Shown piece by piece: positions 47,286-56,734 of a stretch of DNA of 64,000 nt (positions within the stretch are counted from its first letter, which is position 1; each line of letters opens with the position of its first letter). A program made the position numbers and the translations under genes. The notes under the pieces were generated by a model. It saw only the letters and a list, made by a program, of their open reading frames with translations. It was not told where the DNA came from and did no database searches. Source of the stretch: Zygnema cylindricum (lineage: Eukaryota; Streptophyta; Zygnematophyceae; Zygnematales; Zygnemataceae); contig JBBHKE010002973.1 of the NCBI GenBank assembly GCA_037447655.1, positions 228,322-292,321 on the forward strand, given 5' to 3'.

Positions 47286-48430
47286 TAACTCCTCGGTTTC
47301 CGCTACCCGGAACCGGCAAGACCCTTCTCGGTTTCCAACATACACCAGTCCCAAATCGCCCAAACAGGAAAGATAGTGCCAACTACCTGACCGGACTACG
47401 ACTTCCACAAAGGACGGGTGCAAACCAAGATGGCAATAGGGTCACAATCACATACAAAACAAAAGTTCTCCAAAAGAAAGTTTGCTAGAATTTCTAGGGT
47501 TTTTCTCAGGAGACAGTACTAAAACAACAGCAACCTGTCTCCTTCGGCCCCAAGTGCCTTATAGAACAATGTTTGTCCGATTTCAGATTCAAAAGGTCAA
47601 CGCAATACAAGGAGCCAATCAGCGTAGAACATTTTCTATCGAACTGACATAGGACAAATAAAGCCATACCACACTCAGGGCAAAAAGTTCTACTGCAATT
47701 TCCAGCTTACTCCAGAACTGAGAGTTTAAATCGGAACCACTAATCTACAAAAAATCTTGAACGGGCATGGGAACACCAGACTTTGACCTAGGGTAATTAA
47801 TGGACAGAAAGTCAGCTGAACGTGAACTGAATTCCTACGGACAGCTAACAGCATAATCTAAATAACAATCCGAAAATTTACGTGGCAATCCACAATGTAC
47901 CCCCCACGAGGGCCGATGTAAACTGGTCCCATGTAACGGAATTACCATCTGGGAGACGGAATAACTTTGTCGTCCGGCCTCCGTTAGGCGCGAAATAAAG
48001 TGCGTTCCGCTCAGTTGGGAAAATATAGGAATCTTGTCCGGCTGGGTACACTCCTTCCTCCGTACTCTGATGACCGTACCGGGGAGAAAAGGCCTAGAAA
48101 TCTTTGGTGATATAAAGAAGTGCTTGTAAAGCACACGAGCTTGACAGCTGTCAAGCATGCTTGCGAAACATAAGAGGAAGGTCAACTGCCCTGAGTAATC
48201 GACATCGGAGTTCTGCACATAACCCCCCAAAAATGGGAATGCTTCCCATAATAAAGCTTATGCCCACTGCTGCCCGCATTCTTCCCATGAATATGCATAC
48301 AGAATAGGGATGACTGGATGGGGTGGGCAAAAAGATATCTCCTCCCCCTCCCTTTTCCCACCTGGTCGGGGAAAGGGATTGGGATTTTGGTAATTGAGCC
48401 GGGCTCCTGATTCCCCCCCCTCTTAGTCAC
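47286..48430 (-). repeat. candidate 3' LTR of the methyltransferase gypsy element
   Basis: On the minus strand it follows the pol end and a purine run (GAGGGGGGGGAATC, plus 48409-48424) that could be the polypurine tract. The part 47611-48147 recurs left of the satellite at 38341. The exact LTR borders and terminal TG/CA are not resolved. The left part (47286-47600) borders the satellite. Confidence 0.45.
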
Positions 48431-48453
48431 CCGTGACTAAAACATAAGAATAA

Positions 48454-48978
48454 TTACCCGCCCAGTTCGAAATTCTCGCAGAACCACAGGGCATCCGGTT
48501 TAGGACGAGAGTCCCAAGAAGATGGAAGGCAAGACTGATGCCAACATTGGTCACATCGGTCACAGACCAGTACAGGACCTGGAGAGGATGACAAGAGGCA
48601 GCCGCAGGAACATGAAGGTGGGTCGGCAAAATAGGTGAGGTGAAAAGTTGGCTCATCTTCCAATCCCCGGAGGTGACAGGGAGCTACATTAATCTGGTTC
48701 TCCTTGATTTTCCGACCGTCGTTTCCTTCCAGTGTCAAAACTCCTTTATTGGAAACCTCTTCCACTTTTAAGATCATCCGTCCCGCCGAAATGTCTAGCG
48801 TGTCCTTTTTTTGTTGCATCTGATACACGAAATCCCCGGGCAAAAATCGTCGTTGTCGCGAAACAAAATTCTCGCTCCGGCGTTGTGAATACCAGAGTTG
48901 ATCTCGGTGCTAAGCTGCTTGTAAATTCCCCATGGCTAGAGGCATTTCCCGGTGAAACACCTTGGCCTTGTCGGCAAT
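48454..48978 (-). pseudogene. gypsy integrase C-terminus plus PHD-like finger
   Basis: The minus strand reads KAKVFHREMPLAMGNLQAA, stop, HRDQLWYSQRRSENF, then RRFLPGDFVYQMQQKK and GVLTLEGNDGRKIKENQIN, the DNA-binding C-terminal part of a gypsy-type integrase. It continues in frame into CSCGC, VLVCDRCDQCWHQSCL and WFCENF, a Cys/His pattern like a PHD finger, and ends at 48454. One TAG interrupts it. It is the continuation of the integrase at 56735-57963, separated by the copia insertions. Confidence 0.65.
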
Positions 48979-49127
48979 TGTTAAAATTGGGTATTTTCTA
49001 GGTCTTAATTTATTCTATGTGTTTGCTAGATGGTCTTCAAAAGTCATCCATACTTGTCGTAGTCACTGGAAGACAGAGATAGCCATGGCTGCCGCCATAG
49101 TCAGAAAGAAAGATGAATAAAATATTT

Positions 49128-49201
49128 GACCTAACCGGATTTGAACCAAAGTCTCTCGCAAATAAGACGTACGGATAGTCGTGCGCCTTATCCCTTAGGT
49201 C
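49128..49201 (-). other. tRNA-like sequence in the old copia LTR
   Basis: On the minus strand: 7-bp terminal pairing GACCTAA/TTAGGTC, a D-arm-like GGATAAGGCGC and a T-loop-like GGTTCAAATCC, over 74 nt. The A- and B-box analogues fit an RNA polymerase III tRNA promoter. The anticodon arm does not fold canonically, so it is a tRNA-derived relic rather than a functional tRNA. A second such unit follows at about 49299-49372 (GTGGATAAGAC and CTGGTTCACATCC). Confidence 0.5.
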
Positions 49202-49734
49202 TCATTGAATTGTTGATTTTACGTGGTCCGGTAATTAACCAGCTAGTCGCGATATAGCACTAAGATATAATAACAGCAGGTTTTCTACCAAAATACTGCC
49301 AATGGGCGGGCGGATGTGAACCAGGGTTTGCAACTAATATATAGTCGTACGTCTTATCCACTTAGGCATTGACGAAACAATACATTCAAGTATATCTAAA
49401 CGTATTTAAACTGTCTACTAATCTTCATACTCAATATATACGAAATGAAACGACATTAGATTTAACGGACGCGATTAGATGTGGTTTCAAGATCCGACGG
49501 CTCACGATGGAGCCGACGCACCGGAGTGGACATTTGGCGGTTTACTGAGCATATGTCGGCAGATGACACGTGGCAAGTGGTGATTGGACAACGGGTATTG
49601 CTGAGGGAGCAACTTCGGCTCAGGAACTGACACGCGTCAGCGGAGCGGCCATGCCGTACTATGGCCGTACAAGAAGTACAGCAGTACCTGTACCTTCTTG
49701 TACCTTACAGTCTTTTGATTGGATACGTACACTA

Positions 49735-49951
49735 CACCGCCAATCGCTATTAGCGTTGTGTACGCTAATCCCGTCTCGCTTTTTTTTGTTTTTATTCTCA
49801 AATAGAATTATCCACACTATTTAAAAAAAGCCCTAATTCCTAATTAGAGTAATCGATTTCTTCCAAAATTTCCAAATTCCCAATTAGCGTACACCACGCT
49901 AAATAATAGTATACGCTAATCAAACCTACACGCTAAAAACGATTGGCGGTG
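49735..49951. mobile_element. MITE, CACCGCC/TA family
   Basis: A 217-bp element almost identical to 9060-9274, TA-flanked (49733-49734, 49952-49953), inserted in the old copia LTR. The uninterrupted alignment partner is in the young LTR near GGTCCGTAC. Confidence 0.85.
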
Positions 49952-50279
49952 TAGTAGTAGGCTTAGAGAGGTAGTTTAGGACTTAGAATATTTTTTGGGT
50001 TTCAGCCTCTCTCCCATAGTATTTCTGTATTTGTAGGCCATCTTTCGCCGGCCATAACTTAATGCTCGCGTGAGCAAATTCATTGATTCTTTTTGCTGCA
50101 GACTTAGGGGAGTCTAGGATACATAGAGGTGTAGTCGGTCAGAGTGTTTGCTTGCCAAGATGGCTTCATTTCTAAGGGGAAGTCAAGGTGGGGAATGTTA
50201 TCCAAAACTCATATTCTAACTTTGCATTCTGTGGTGAAACTGAGCACACAGAAAGTCTTATTTCACAGGGGTGAATCTG

Positions 50280-51313
50280 TGTTGAAATTTATAGATTTTT
50301 AAAGTATTTTCTAGGTTTAAATATGTTTTTATAAAAGGAAAAAGGACGGACAGCCTGCCTCCACCTCCGCTCTCTAGCTTCCATACTTGTTGTAGTCACT
50401 GAAGGTAAGAGAGAGAGGTTGATCCATGGCTGCCTTTAGTTCAACAGACAGCTATTTTTAGTAGGTTACTAAAAATATACTTGACGGACCAGAGATTTGA
50501 TCCCGGTACCTACGGTTCGTCAAGTTGACCGGTAGCGGTTAGCTTTATCCTAATAGACTAGGACCAATGCTAAGTGCTATGGTATGTGATAGATATATAT
50601 TTAGTTAGGGAGAATTAAATCCATTTAACTGGAACTGTCTACGACGCACATAGATTCAGTTTTATATAGTACGTCGTACGACGCTAATTCAAAACGGATA
50701 CCGCGCATTTTATTTCGACATCGGAACAAATATCGCACAAGTATTTATTACGGCTAAGATTGCGTTTCGCATAAAATCCAACGGCGCACATCATCGCCGA
50801 AATCCCGGAGTGGTCACTTTGGCGTTTTGTGACGTGGCATGACCTGGAGCCACGTGGAGAGATGACATTCGGTCATAGGAATTCCGAGGAACGTACGGAC
50901 GAGTGAAAAGCGGACACGCGTCCATTTAATAGCCTTGTCGTACATAGGCCGTACAAAAGGTACATCGGCAGTAGTACTTTTGTGTACGATACAGTAATCT
51001 GATTGGTCCGTACTTCAGTAGATAGGAGTTATTAGAGAGAATCAGGACTTAGAAAATTTTGGTAGGTGGTCACCTCTCCCTTTGAGAGTTTGTACAAATT
51101 GGCATTTTTACTGCCTCATAACTAATCGCCTGGTTGGCCTTTTTCAGTGATTCCTTTTTCTACGGACTCAGGGGAGTCCAGGCTACACAGGGGTGCAGTC
51201 AAATTGTCAGATTGCCTTCTTGGGCAGCAGTGGTTTTGGCTTGAAGTGGGTTAGTTAAATACTATCTAGAGGCTTCCTGTATTCTGTAGTCCAATGGAGG
51301 ACACAGAATTGCA
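50280..51313 (+). repeat. copia 5' LTR
   Basis: It starts TGTTGAAATT and ends GAATTGCA. The border is fixed by the 3' LTR, whose copy ends at the same CA before the target duplication. The last 20 bases contain the ATG of the Gag-Pol frame. About 50481-50573 reads on the minus strand like a tRNA relic (TAGTCTATTAGG A-box-like, GGGATCAAATCTC B-box-like). Confidence 0.9.
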
Positions 51314-54300
51314 GGTTATGGGCCCACCCTCTAGGGTGCCCACCTTCAATGGATCTGGGTTCATCTATTGGGAAGCCATGATGATGGGAGCTTTGTGTGA
51401 AAAACGATACTGGGGTATCGTCAGTGGACAAGTGAAACGTCCACCTTCGGGAACTCCACCAGGATTTGGGGGAGTAAGGTTTCCTGCATCAACGGCTGCC
51501 TCAGCGGAGGAGGCAGATGATGGGGACAGCAGTGTGTCCGAAAAGGGGAAAGGGAAGGAGACACCCCTCACTCCTATTGCCACAGTATCGGGAGCGGCAA
51601 TCGTGAAGACCGTGGAGAACGATACTCAAATGTGGGAGGATGTAAACATGGCTGCCAAGAACTTCATTCTGAGGCACCTCACTCAAGGTTTGGCCACCCC
51701 TCATCTTCACATTTACAAGGCCGAGGAGTTGTGGGTGAGTTTGGTGGAAATTTATAGAGCTGGAACTATTCAAGAGCTCCAGTTGGCTGAGCAAAAGCTA
51801 CTGAGTTACACTTACAAAGGAGGAAAGATGCTAGATTACTGTAATGATCTTTCTTGTTTGTATACGGAAATGGAAAGTGCCGGGTGGATAGGTACAGTGA
51901 AAATGAAAGTTAACACCCTTATCATGAAATTACCAAATGAGTTCGAAAACTTAGTGTACCGAGTACAGGGAATGCCTGATAGTTCATGGAAATGGAACAC
52001 AGTAGTCAGGATGATACTTGTGCAGGAAAACACAATGGAGATTAGGAGAGGAGGAAAGAGCATTCAAGCTCTAGCAGCAGGAGGGGACCGATGGGGGAAG
52101 GACCCGAAGAAACCTTATAGAGGGGAAAGAGATCATTCAGGGGGACAGAGGCCCCCAAAGGGTCTTTGTCATTATTGCAAAAAGCCGGGACACTTTATTG
52201 CAGATTGTGTCAAGCTATCAGAGCTGAGGCTCCAAGAGAACCGTGGAGGGGGTTCTTCCGGAGGGAAGAAAAAGGCACTTGTGGTTACAAAAGTGTCAGG
52301 AGAAACCGAGGATGAGTCCTCTGAGGAGGATGGGGAGCTTCTTCTTGACGAGAGTTTGGAGGAGAAGGAGATTCCTCGGAGGCAGAAGTGTGCCCTTGGA
52401 GCCATCCGGGAGGCTCCACAGGAAGGATGGATCATCGACTCAAGTGCATCCATGCATATGTGTCGTGATAAAGAACTCTTCACTAAGTTAAGAAAGATTC
52501 CTACTGTAGAGATAGAGTATGGGGATGGAAGAGTGGTTACTACAGATCTAGTGGGATCAGTAGATCTGAAAGTCTTAGTGGAGGGTAAGACTTCTATACT
52601 TACATTCTCAGATGTACTTTACATTCCTCAGCTGAGTAAAAATCTTGTCTCTACGTCTGTGTTAGATGACAAAGAGTTTGATACCTTCACCAGAAAGGGA
52701 GTCTTTACAGCTAAGTATGGGGATGAAGTTTACTTCACAACAGATAAGGGTAGCCAAGGAATGTTTAGGCTTAACTTGAGTAATGAAAAGAAGAATGCTT
52801 ACTATGTTGGTGTTCCTAAGATGATGATTTGGCATAAGCGGTTGGGGCATGTACATTTTGATAGGTTAAGGGAAATGAAAAAGCTTGGGGTAGTAGATGG
52901 CATTCAGTTTGGGGATAATGAAATGATGGATGATTGTAGTGGTTGTGCTCAAGGTAAGGCTCACAGACTTCCCTTTCCCAAAGCCGCCACATATAGAGGT
53001 GAGAAAGTATTAGATTTAGTCCACACCGATATTTGGGGGCCTGCAAAAGTACCTTCGGTTGGAGGAAAAAGGTTTATGATGACAATAACTGATGACTGGT
53101 CTAGATACTCTAGAGTCTACTTTCTGAAAACAAAGTCTGAAGCGTCAACTTACTTCAAAGAATATAAAGCTTGGAGTGAGAAGTTGCATGAAACCCCCAT
53201 TAAGAGGATAAGGAGTGATAATGGGGGGGAATATACCTCTAACGAGTTTGAGGAATATTTGAGAGATGAGGGAGTGCAGCACCAGAAAACTGTACCATAT
53301 AACCCGGAACAAAATGGGGTAGCTGAGAGGTTGAATCGAACACTAGGAGATAGTGCATGCAGTATGTTGGCAGACAAGAAAATAGGAAAGAGATTTTGGG
53401 CAGAAGCAATGAACTGTGCAAACTATATTAAAAATAGAGTCCTTACCTCAGCTGTAAAGGGAGTGACACCTTATGAGAGATGGGTTGGAAGGAAACCAGA
53501 TATCTCACACCTTAAAGTATTTGGTAGCCAAGTTTACAGTCTTGACACGGATAGGAAAAACTGGAAACTAGATGCTAAGGGAAAACCTGGATATTTTGTG
53601 GGATATGATGAGGATGTTAAGGGATATAGAGTCTATGACTTAGCAAAGAAAGATATCATTCTGGTCAAACACTTAGTTGTCATGGATGAAGGGAAGTCAT
53701 TTGACCCCTTCAAATACACAAAAAAGATAAGGATCAGATTTGAGTCCGAAAATGAGGAGAACTCAGTCGTTCCCGAAAAAGACATGAGTGAAACTGTGAT
53801 TACAGATTCAGGGGAGATCGAAGATACAGGAGACTCACCGGAAACCTCACATACTCCTATGGACTTCGAGAAGATGGAAGAAGCGGGACAAGATACGGTT
53901 TTTATGGACAGGGGAGCCGATGAGACAGTGAGAAGAAATCCAAGACTTCCATCCATTCCAGCTTCGGAGTTTGAGGGAGGAAGGAGGAGCAGCAAAAGGA
54001 TAAAGGAAAAACAAGCTGCCCATAAGGTAACTAAGCTATCTCACCCAGATGAGCCTCAGTCTTACTTAGAGGCAGTGAATAGTCTAGAGAAAGAAAGATG
54101 GATTAGGGCCATAAATGATGAGATGGCTTCTATCATGGAAGCAAATACTTGGGAACTAGCGGATTGCCCTCCAGACAGAAAACCTATTGGATGTAAATGG
54201 GTATTTAAACTAAAACTGAACCCAGATAATACAATTGAGAGGTATAAGGCTCGATTGGTAGCGAAGGGGTTCACCCAAAAAGAGGGGATTGACTATGAGG

Positions 54301-55643
54301 AGACCTTTGCTCCAGTTGTTCGGTTCCCATCAGTAAGGATTCTCCTCATTCTGGCCGCAGCGGAAGACATGGAAATTCACCAGATGGATATTAAGACTGC
54401 TTTTCTTAATGGTGAGTTAGAGGAAGAAATTTTTATGAGGCAACCCGAGGGGTTTGTGGAAGAAGGAGAAGAGAGCAAAGTGTGCAGGCTCATAAAGTCC
54501 TTATATGGACTGAAACAGGCTCCCCGACAGTGGAATAAGAAACTAGATGAGTTTCTCACCGATCTGGGATACATCCGGATCAGCTCTGACCATTCTATCT
54601 ATATGTTTGAAGATGAGAATGGTGTCATTTTTATTGCAATTTATGTGGATGATCTGCTTGTGTTAAGTAAGTCTTTAGAGAATATCAATAGGCTAAAGAA
54701 AGATCTTAGGGGCAGATTTGATATGAAGGATTTAGGGGAGGCAAAATATATTTTGGGGATCGAAATGGAGAGAGATAGGGGGAAGAAGATTATCAGACTT
54801 ACTCAGAAAGAAGCAATAGGTAATATGCTTGAGAAATTCCAGATGGAAAATGCTAACAGTTGTACCACTCCCATGGACTTGAAAAAAGGAAGTGTTGGGA
54901 GTGTAGAAGGAGGAGTGATGATCTTAGACGATCAGATGAGTCCAGAGGAGAGAGAGTTCATGAAGTCTATCCCTTATAGACAGGTCGTAGGAAGCTTAAT
55001 CTATTTTATGAACTGTACCAGGCCGGACATAGCGGCGGCAGTTGGTGTACTCAGTAGGAGTCTTAATGATCCTAGGAAGAGGGATTGGGAGGCAGCCAAG
55101 AGAGTCATGAGATATCTGGTGGGAACTAGAGAGTTATGGTTGCATTTGGGAGGGGAGCACACTGACATCACTACTTGGAGTGATGCCAGTTATGGGGACG
55201 CACCTATGAGACGATGCACTTCTGGGTATGTGTTGTATGTTGGGGAAGGTGCTTGCTGTTGGAGCATTAAGCAACAAAAGGTGGTTGCTCAGTCTACTAT
55301 GGAGGCTGAGTATATGGCGTCTTGTTCTGCTGTGAAAGAGCTAATGTGGGTGAAGTCATTATTGCAAGAACTGGGATATATGAAGGAGGGAGTGCATGAA
55401 ATCTTTTGCGATAATCAAGCTGCAATCGCAATCGCAGCCAATCCAAAACATCATTTCAAAGCAAAACATATGGACATAAGATTAAGCTTCGTAAGAGAAA
55501 AAGTTGAAAACAAAATTTTAAATCTTGTGTATAGACCTGATGAAGAAATGGTGGCTGACATGATGACCAAACCTGTGCCCTCTCCTAAACTAAAATATTG
55601 TCGGGAAAAATGTGGGTTGAAAGAAAAATTAAAATTAGACTAG
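51294..55643 (+). CDS. copia Gag-Pol polyprotein
   Basis: 1449 residues in Ty1/copia order. Gag lies in the first 280 or so residues. A CCHC knuckle (CHYCKKPGHFIADC) starts at 292. The protease has WIIDSSASMHMC with Asp382. A pre-integrase zinc region (WHKRLGHVHF...CSGCAQGK) precedes an integrase core with Asp579, Asp642 and Glu678. RT carries YVDD at 1117-1120, and RNase H has WSDASYGD and TMEAEYMA. It ends at a TAG just before the polypurine tract. The protease motif is DSS where DSG or DTG is normal. The first ATG is inside the LTR; the next one, at 51319, lies in the primer-binding site. No frameshift separates gag and pol. Confidence 0.95.
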   Translation: MEDTELQVMGPPSRVPTFNGSGFIYWEAMMMGALCEKRYWGIVSGQVKRPPSGTPPGFGGVRFPASTAASAEEADDGDSSVSEKGKGKETPLTPIATVSGAAIVKTVENDTQMWEDVNMAAKNFILRHLTQGLATPHLHIYKAEELWVSLVEIYRAGTIQELQLAEQKLLSYTYKGGKMLDYCNDLSCLYTEMESAGWIGTVKMKVNTLIMKLPNEFENLVYRVQGMPDSSWKWNTVVRMILVQENTMEIRRGGKSIQALAAGGDRWGKDPKKPYRGERDHSGGQRPPKGLCHYCKKPGHFIADCVKLSELRLQENRGGGSSGGKKKALVVTKVSGETEDESSEEDGELLLDESLEEKEIPRRQKCALGAIREAPQEGWIIDSSASMHMCRDKELFTKLRKIPTVEIEYGDGRVVTTDLVGSVDLKVLVEGKTSILTFSDVLYIPQLSKNLVSTSVLDDKEFDTFTRKGVFTAKYGDEVYFTTDKGSQGMFRLNLSNEKKNAYYVGVPKMMIWHKRLGHVHFDRLREMKKLGVVDGIQFGDNEMMDDCSGCAQGKAHRLPFPKAATYRGEKVLDLVHTDIWGPAKVPSVGGKRFMMTITDDWSRYSRVYFLKTKSEASTYFKEYKAWSEKLHETPIKRIRSDNGGEYTSNEFEEYLRDEGVQHQKTVPYNPEQNGVAERLNRTLGDSACSMLADKKIGKRFWAEAMNCANYIKNRVLTSAVKGVTPYERWVGRKPDISHLKVFGSQVYSLDTDRKNWKLDAKGKPGYFVGYDEDVKGYRVYDLAKKDIILVKHLVVMDEGKSFDPFKYTKKIRIRFESENEENSVVPEKDMSETVITDSGEIEDTGDSPETSHTPMDFEKMEEAGQDTVFMDRGADETVRRNPRLPSIPASEFEGGRRSSKRIKEKQAAHKVTKLSHPDEPQSYLEAVNSLEKERWIRAINDEMASIMEANTWELADCPPDRKPIGCKWVFKLKLNPDNTIERYKARLVAKGFTQKEGIDYEETFAPVVRFPSVRILLILAAAEDMEIHQMDIKTAFLNGELEEEIFMRQPEGFVEEGEESKVCRLIKSLYGLKQAPRQWNKKLDEFLTDLGYIRISSDHSIYMFEDENGVIFIAIYVDDLLVLSKSLENINRLKKDLRGRFDMKDLGEAKYILGIEMERDRGKKIIRLTQKEAIGNMLEKFQMENANSCTTPMDLKKGSVGSVEGGVMILDDQMSPEEREFMKSIPYRQVVGSLIYFMNCTRPDIAAAVGVLSRSLNDPRKRDWEAAKRVMRYLVGTRELWLHLGGEHTDITTWSDASYGDAPMRRCTSGYVLYVGEGACCWSIKQQKVVAQSTMEAEYMASCSAVKELMWVKSLLQELGYMKEGVHEIFCDNQAAIAIAANPKHHFKAKHMDIRLSFVREKVENKILNLVYRPDEEMVADMMTKPVPSPKLKYCREKCGLKEKLKLD
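51314..51328 (+). promoter_or_regulatory. primer-binding site, initiator tRNA-Met anticodon arm
   Basis: GGTTATGGGCCCACC directly follows the LTR. It is the exact reverse complement of GGTGGGCCCATAACC, which I recall as the anticodon stem-loop of plant initiator tRNA-Met. Priming by an internally cleaved half-tRNA is known for Drosophila copia. The site is read through as codons of Gag. Confidence 0.75.
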
Positions 55644-55656
55644 AAAATAAGGGGAG
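55644..55656 (+). promoter_or_regulatory. copia polypurine tract
   Basis: AAAATAAGGGGAG lies between the Gag-Pol stop codon and the TG of the 3' LTR, the expected plus-strand primer site. Confidence 0.85.
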
Positions 55657-56690
55657 TGTTGAAATTTATAGATTTTTATAGTATTTTCTAGGTTTAAATA
55701 TGTTTTTATAAAAGGAAAAAGGACGGACAGCCTGCCTCCACCTCCGCTCTCTAGCTTCCATACTTGTTGTAGTCACTGAAGGTAAGAGAGAGAGGTTGAT
55801 CCATGGCTGCCTTTAGTTCAACAGACAGCTATTTTTAGTAGGTTACTAAAAATATACTTGACGGACCAGAGATTTGATCCCGGTACCTACGGTTCGTCAA
55901 GTTGACCGGTAGCGGTTAGCTTTATCCTAATAGACTAGGACCAATGCTAAGTGCTATGGTATGTGATAGATATATATTTAGTTAGGGAGAATTAAATCCA
56001 TTTAACTGGAACTGTCTACGACGCACATAGATTCAGTTTTATATAGTACGTCGTACGACGCTAATTCAAAACGGATACCGCGCATTTTATTTCGACATCG
56101 GAACAAATATCGCACAAGTATTTATTACGGCTAAGATTGCGTTTCGCATAAAATCCAACGGCGCACATCATCGCCGAAATCCCGGAGTGGTCACTTTGGC
56201 GTTTTGTGACGTGGCATGACCTGGAGCCACGTGGAGAGATGACATTCGGTCATAGGAATTCCGAGGAACGTACGGACGAGTGAAAAGCGGACACGCGTCC
56301 ATTTAATAGCCTTGTCGTACATAGGCCGTACAAAAGGTACATCGGCAGTAGTACTTTTGTGTACGATACAGTAATCTGATTGGTCCGTACTTCAGTAGAT
56401 AGGAGTTATTAGAGAGAATCAGGACTTAGAAAATTTTGGTAGGTGGTCACCTCTCCCTTTGAGAGTTTGTACAAATTGGCATTTTTACTGCCTCATAACT
56501 AATCGCCTGGTTGGCCTTTTTCAGTGATTCCTTTTTCTACAGACTCAGGGGAGTCCAGGCTACACAGGGGTGCAGTCAAATTGTCAGATTGCCTTCTTGG
56601 GCAGCAGTGGTTTTGGCTTGAAGTGGGTTAGTTAAATACTATCTAGAGGCTTCCTGTATTCTGTAGTCCAATGGAGGACACAGAATTGCA
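55657..56690 (+). repeat. copia 3' LTR
   Basis: The same length as the 5' LTR and nearly identical. It ends CAGAATTGCA, including the same ATG and first codons that open the polyprotein in the 5' LTR. The following ATCTG is the target duplication. Confidence 0.95.
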
Positions 56691-56734
56691 ATCTGTAATG
56701 GGGTTATGATTGTCAAGTGGTCAATCATTTGGGT

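Larger units (their letters stand above)
48979..50274. mobile_element. old Ty1/copia LTR, related to the intact element
   Basis: It starts TGTTAAAATT and is collinear with the 1034-bp LTR at 50280: TATTTTCTAGG, CCATACTTGTNGTAGTCACTG, CCATGGCTGCC, GGACTTAGAAnATTTT and GGGGAGTCnAGG blocks in the same order, at clearly lower identity. It interrupts the gypsy integrase. The flanks read GTCGGCAAT on the left and GTCGGCACT near 56750 on the right, a possible 5-bp duplication. It is itself interrupted by a MITE and the young copia element. A piece of about 60 bp (56696-56753) remains on the far side. Confidence 0.7.
50280..56690 (+). mobile_element. intact Ty1/copia retrotransposon
   Basis: A 6411-bp element with two 1034-bp LTRs, a single uninterrupted Gag-Pol frame, a polypurine tract and a 5-bp target duplication ATCTG (50275-50279, 56691-56695). 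The two LTRs differ at only a few positions that I can see (for example TTTTTAAAG against TTTTTATAG near the start), so it is young. It lies inside an older copia LTR. Confidence 0.95.

Noticed and set aside
38472-48230. Conserved minus-strand protein in the two LTR-like copies (GTHFISRLTEAGR in both)
   Set aside because: The shared stretch is identical at nucleotide level and the rest is not protein-like in its conservation; this fits plain LTR homology.
48454-48843. Host PHD-finger gene
   Set aside because: The frame is continuous with an integrase C-terminal module and sits just before a presumed polypurine tract and LTR, so it belongs to the retroelement.
49128-49201. Functional tRNA gene
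   Set aside because: A- and B-box analogues and acceptor pairing are present, but the anticodon arm does not fold properly and the sequence belongs to an LTR.
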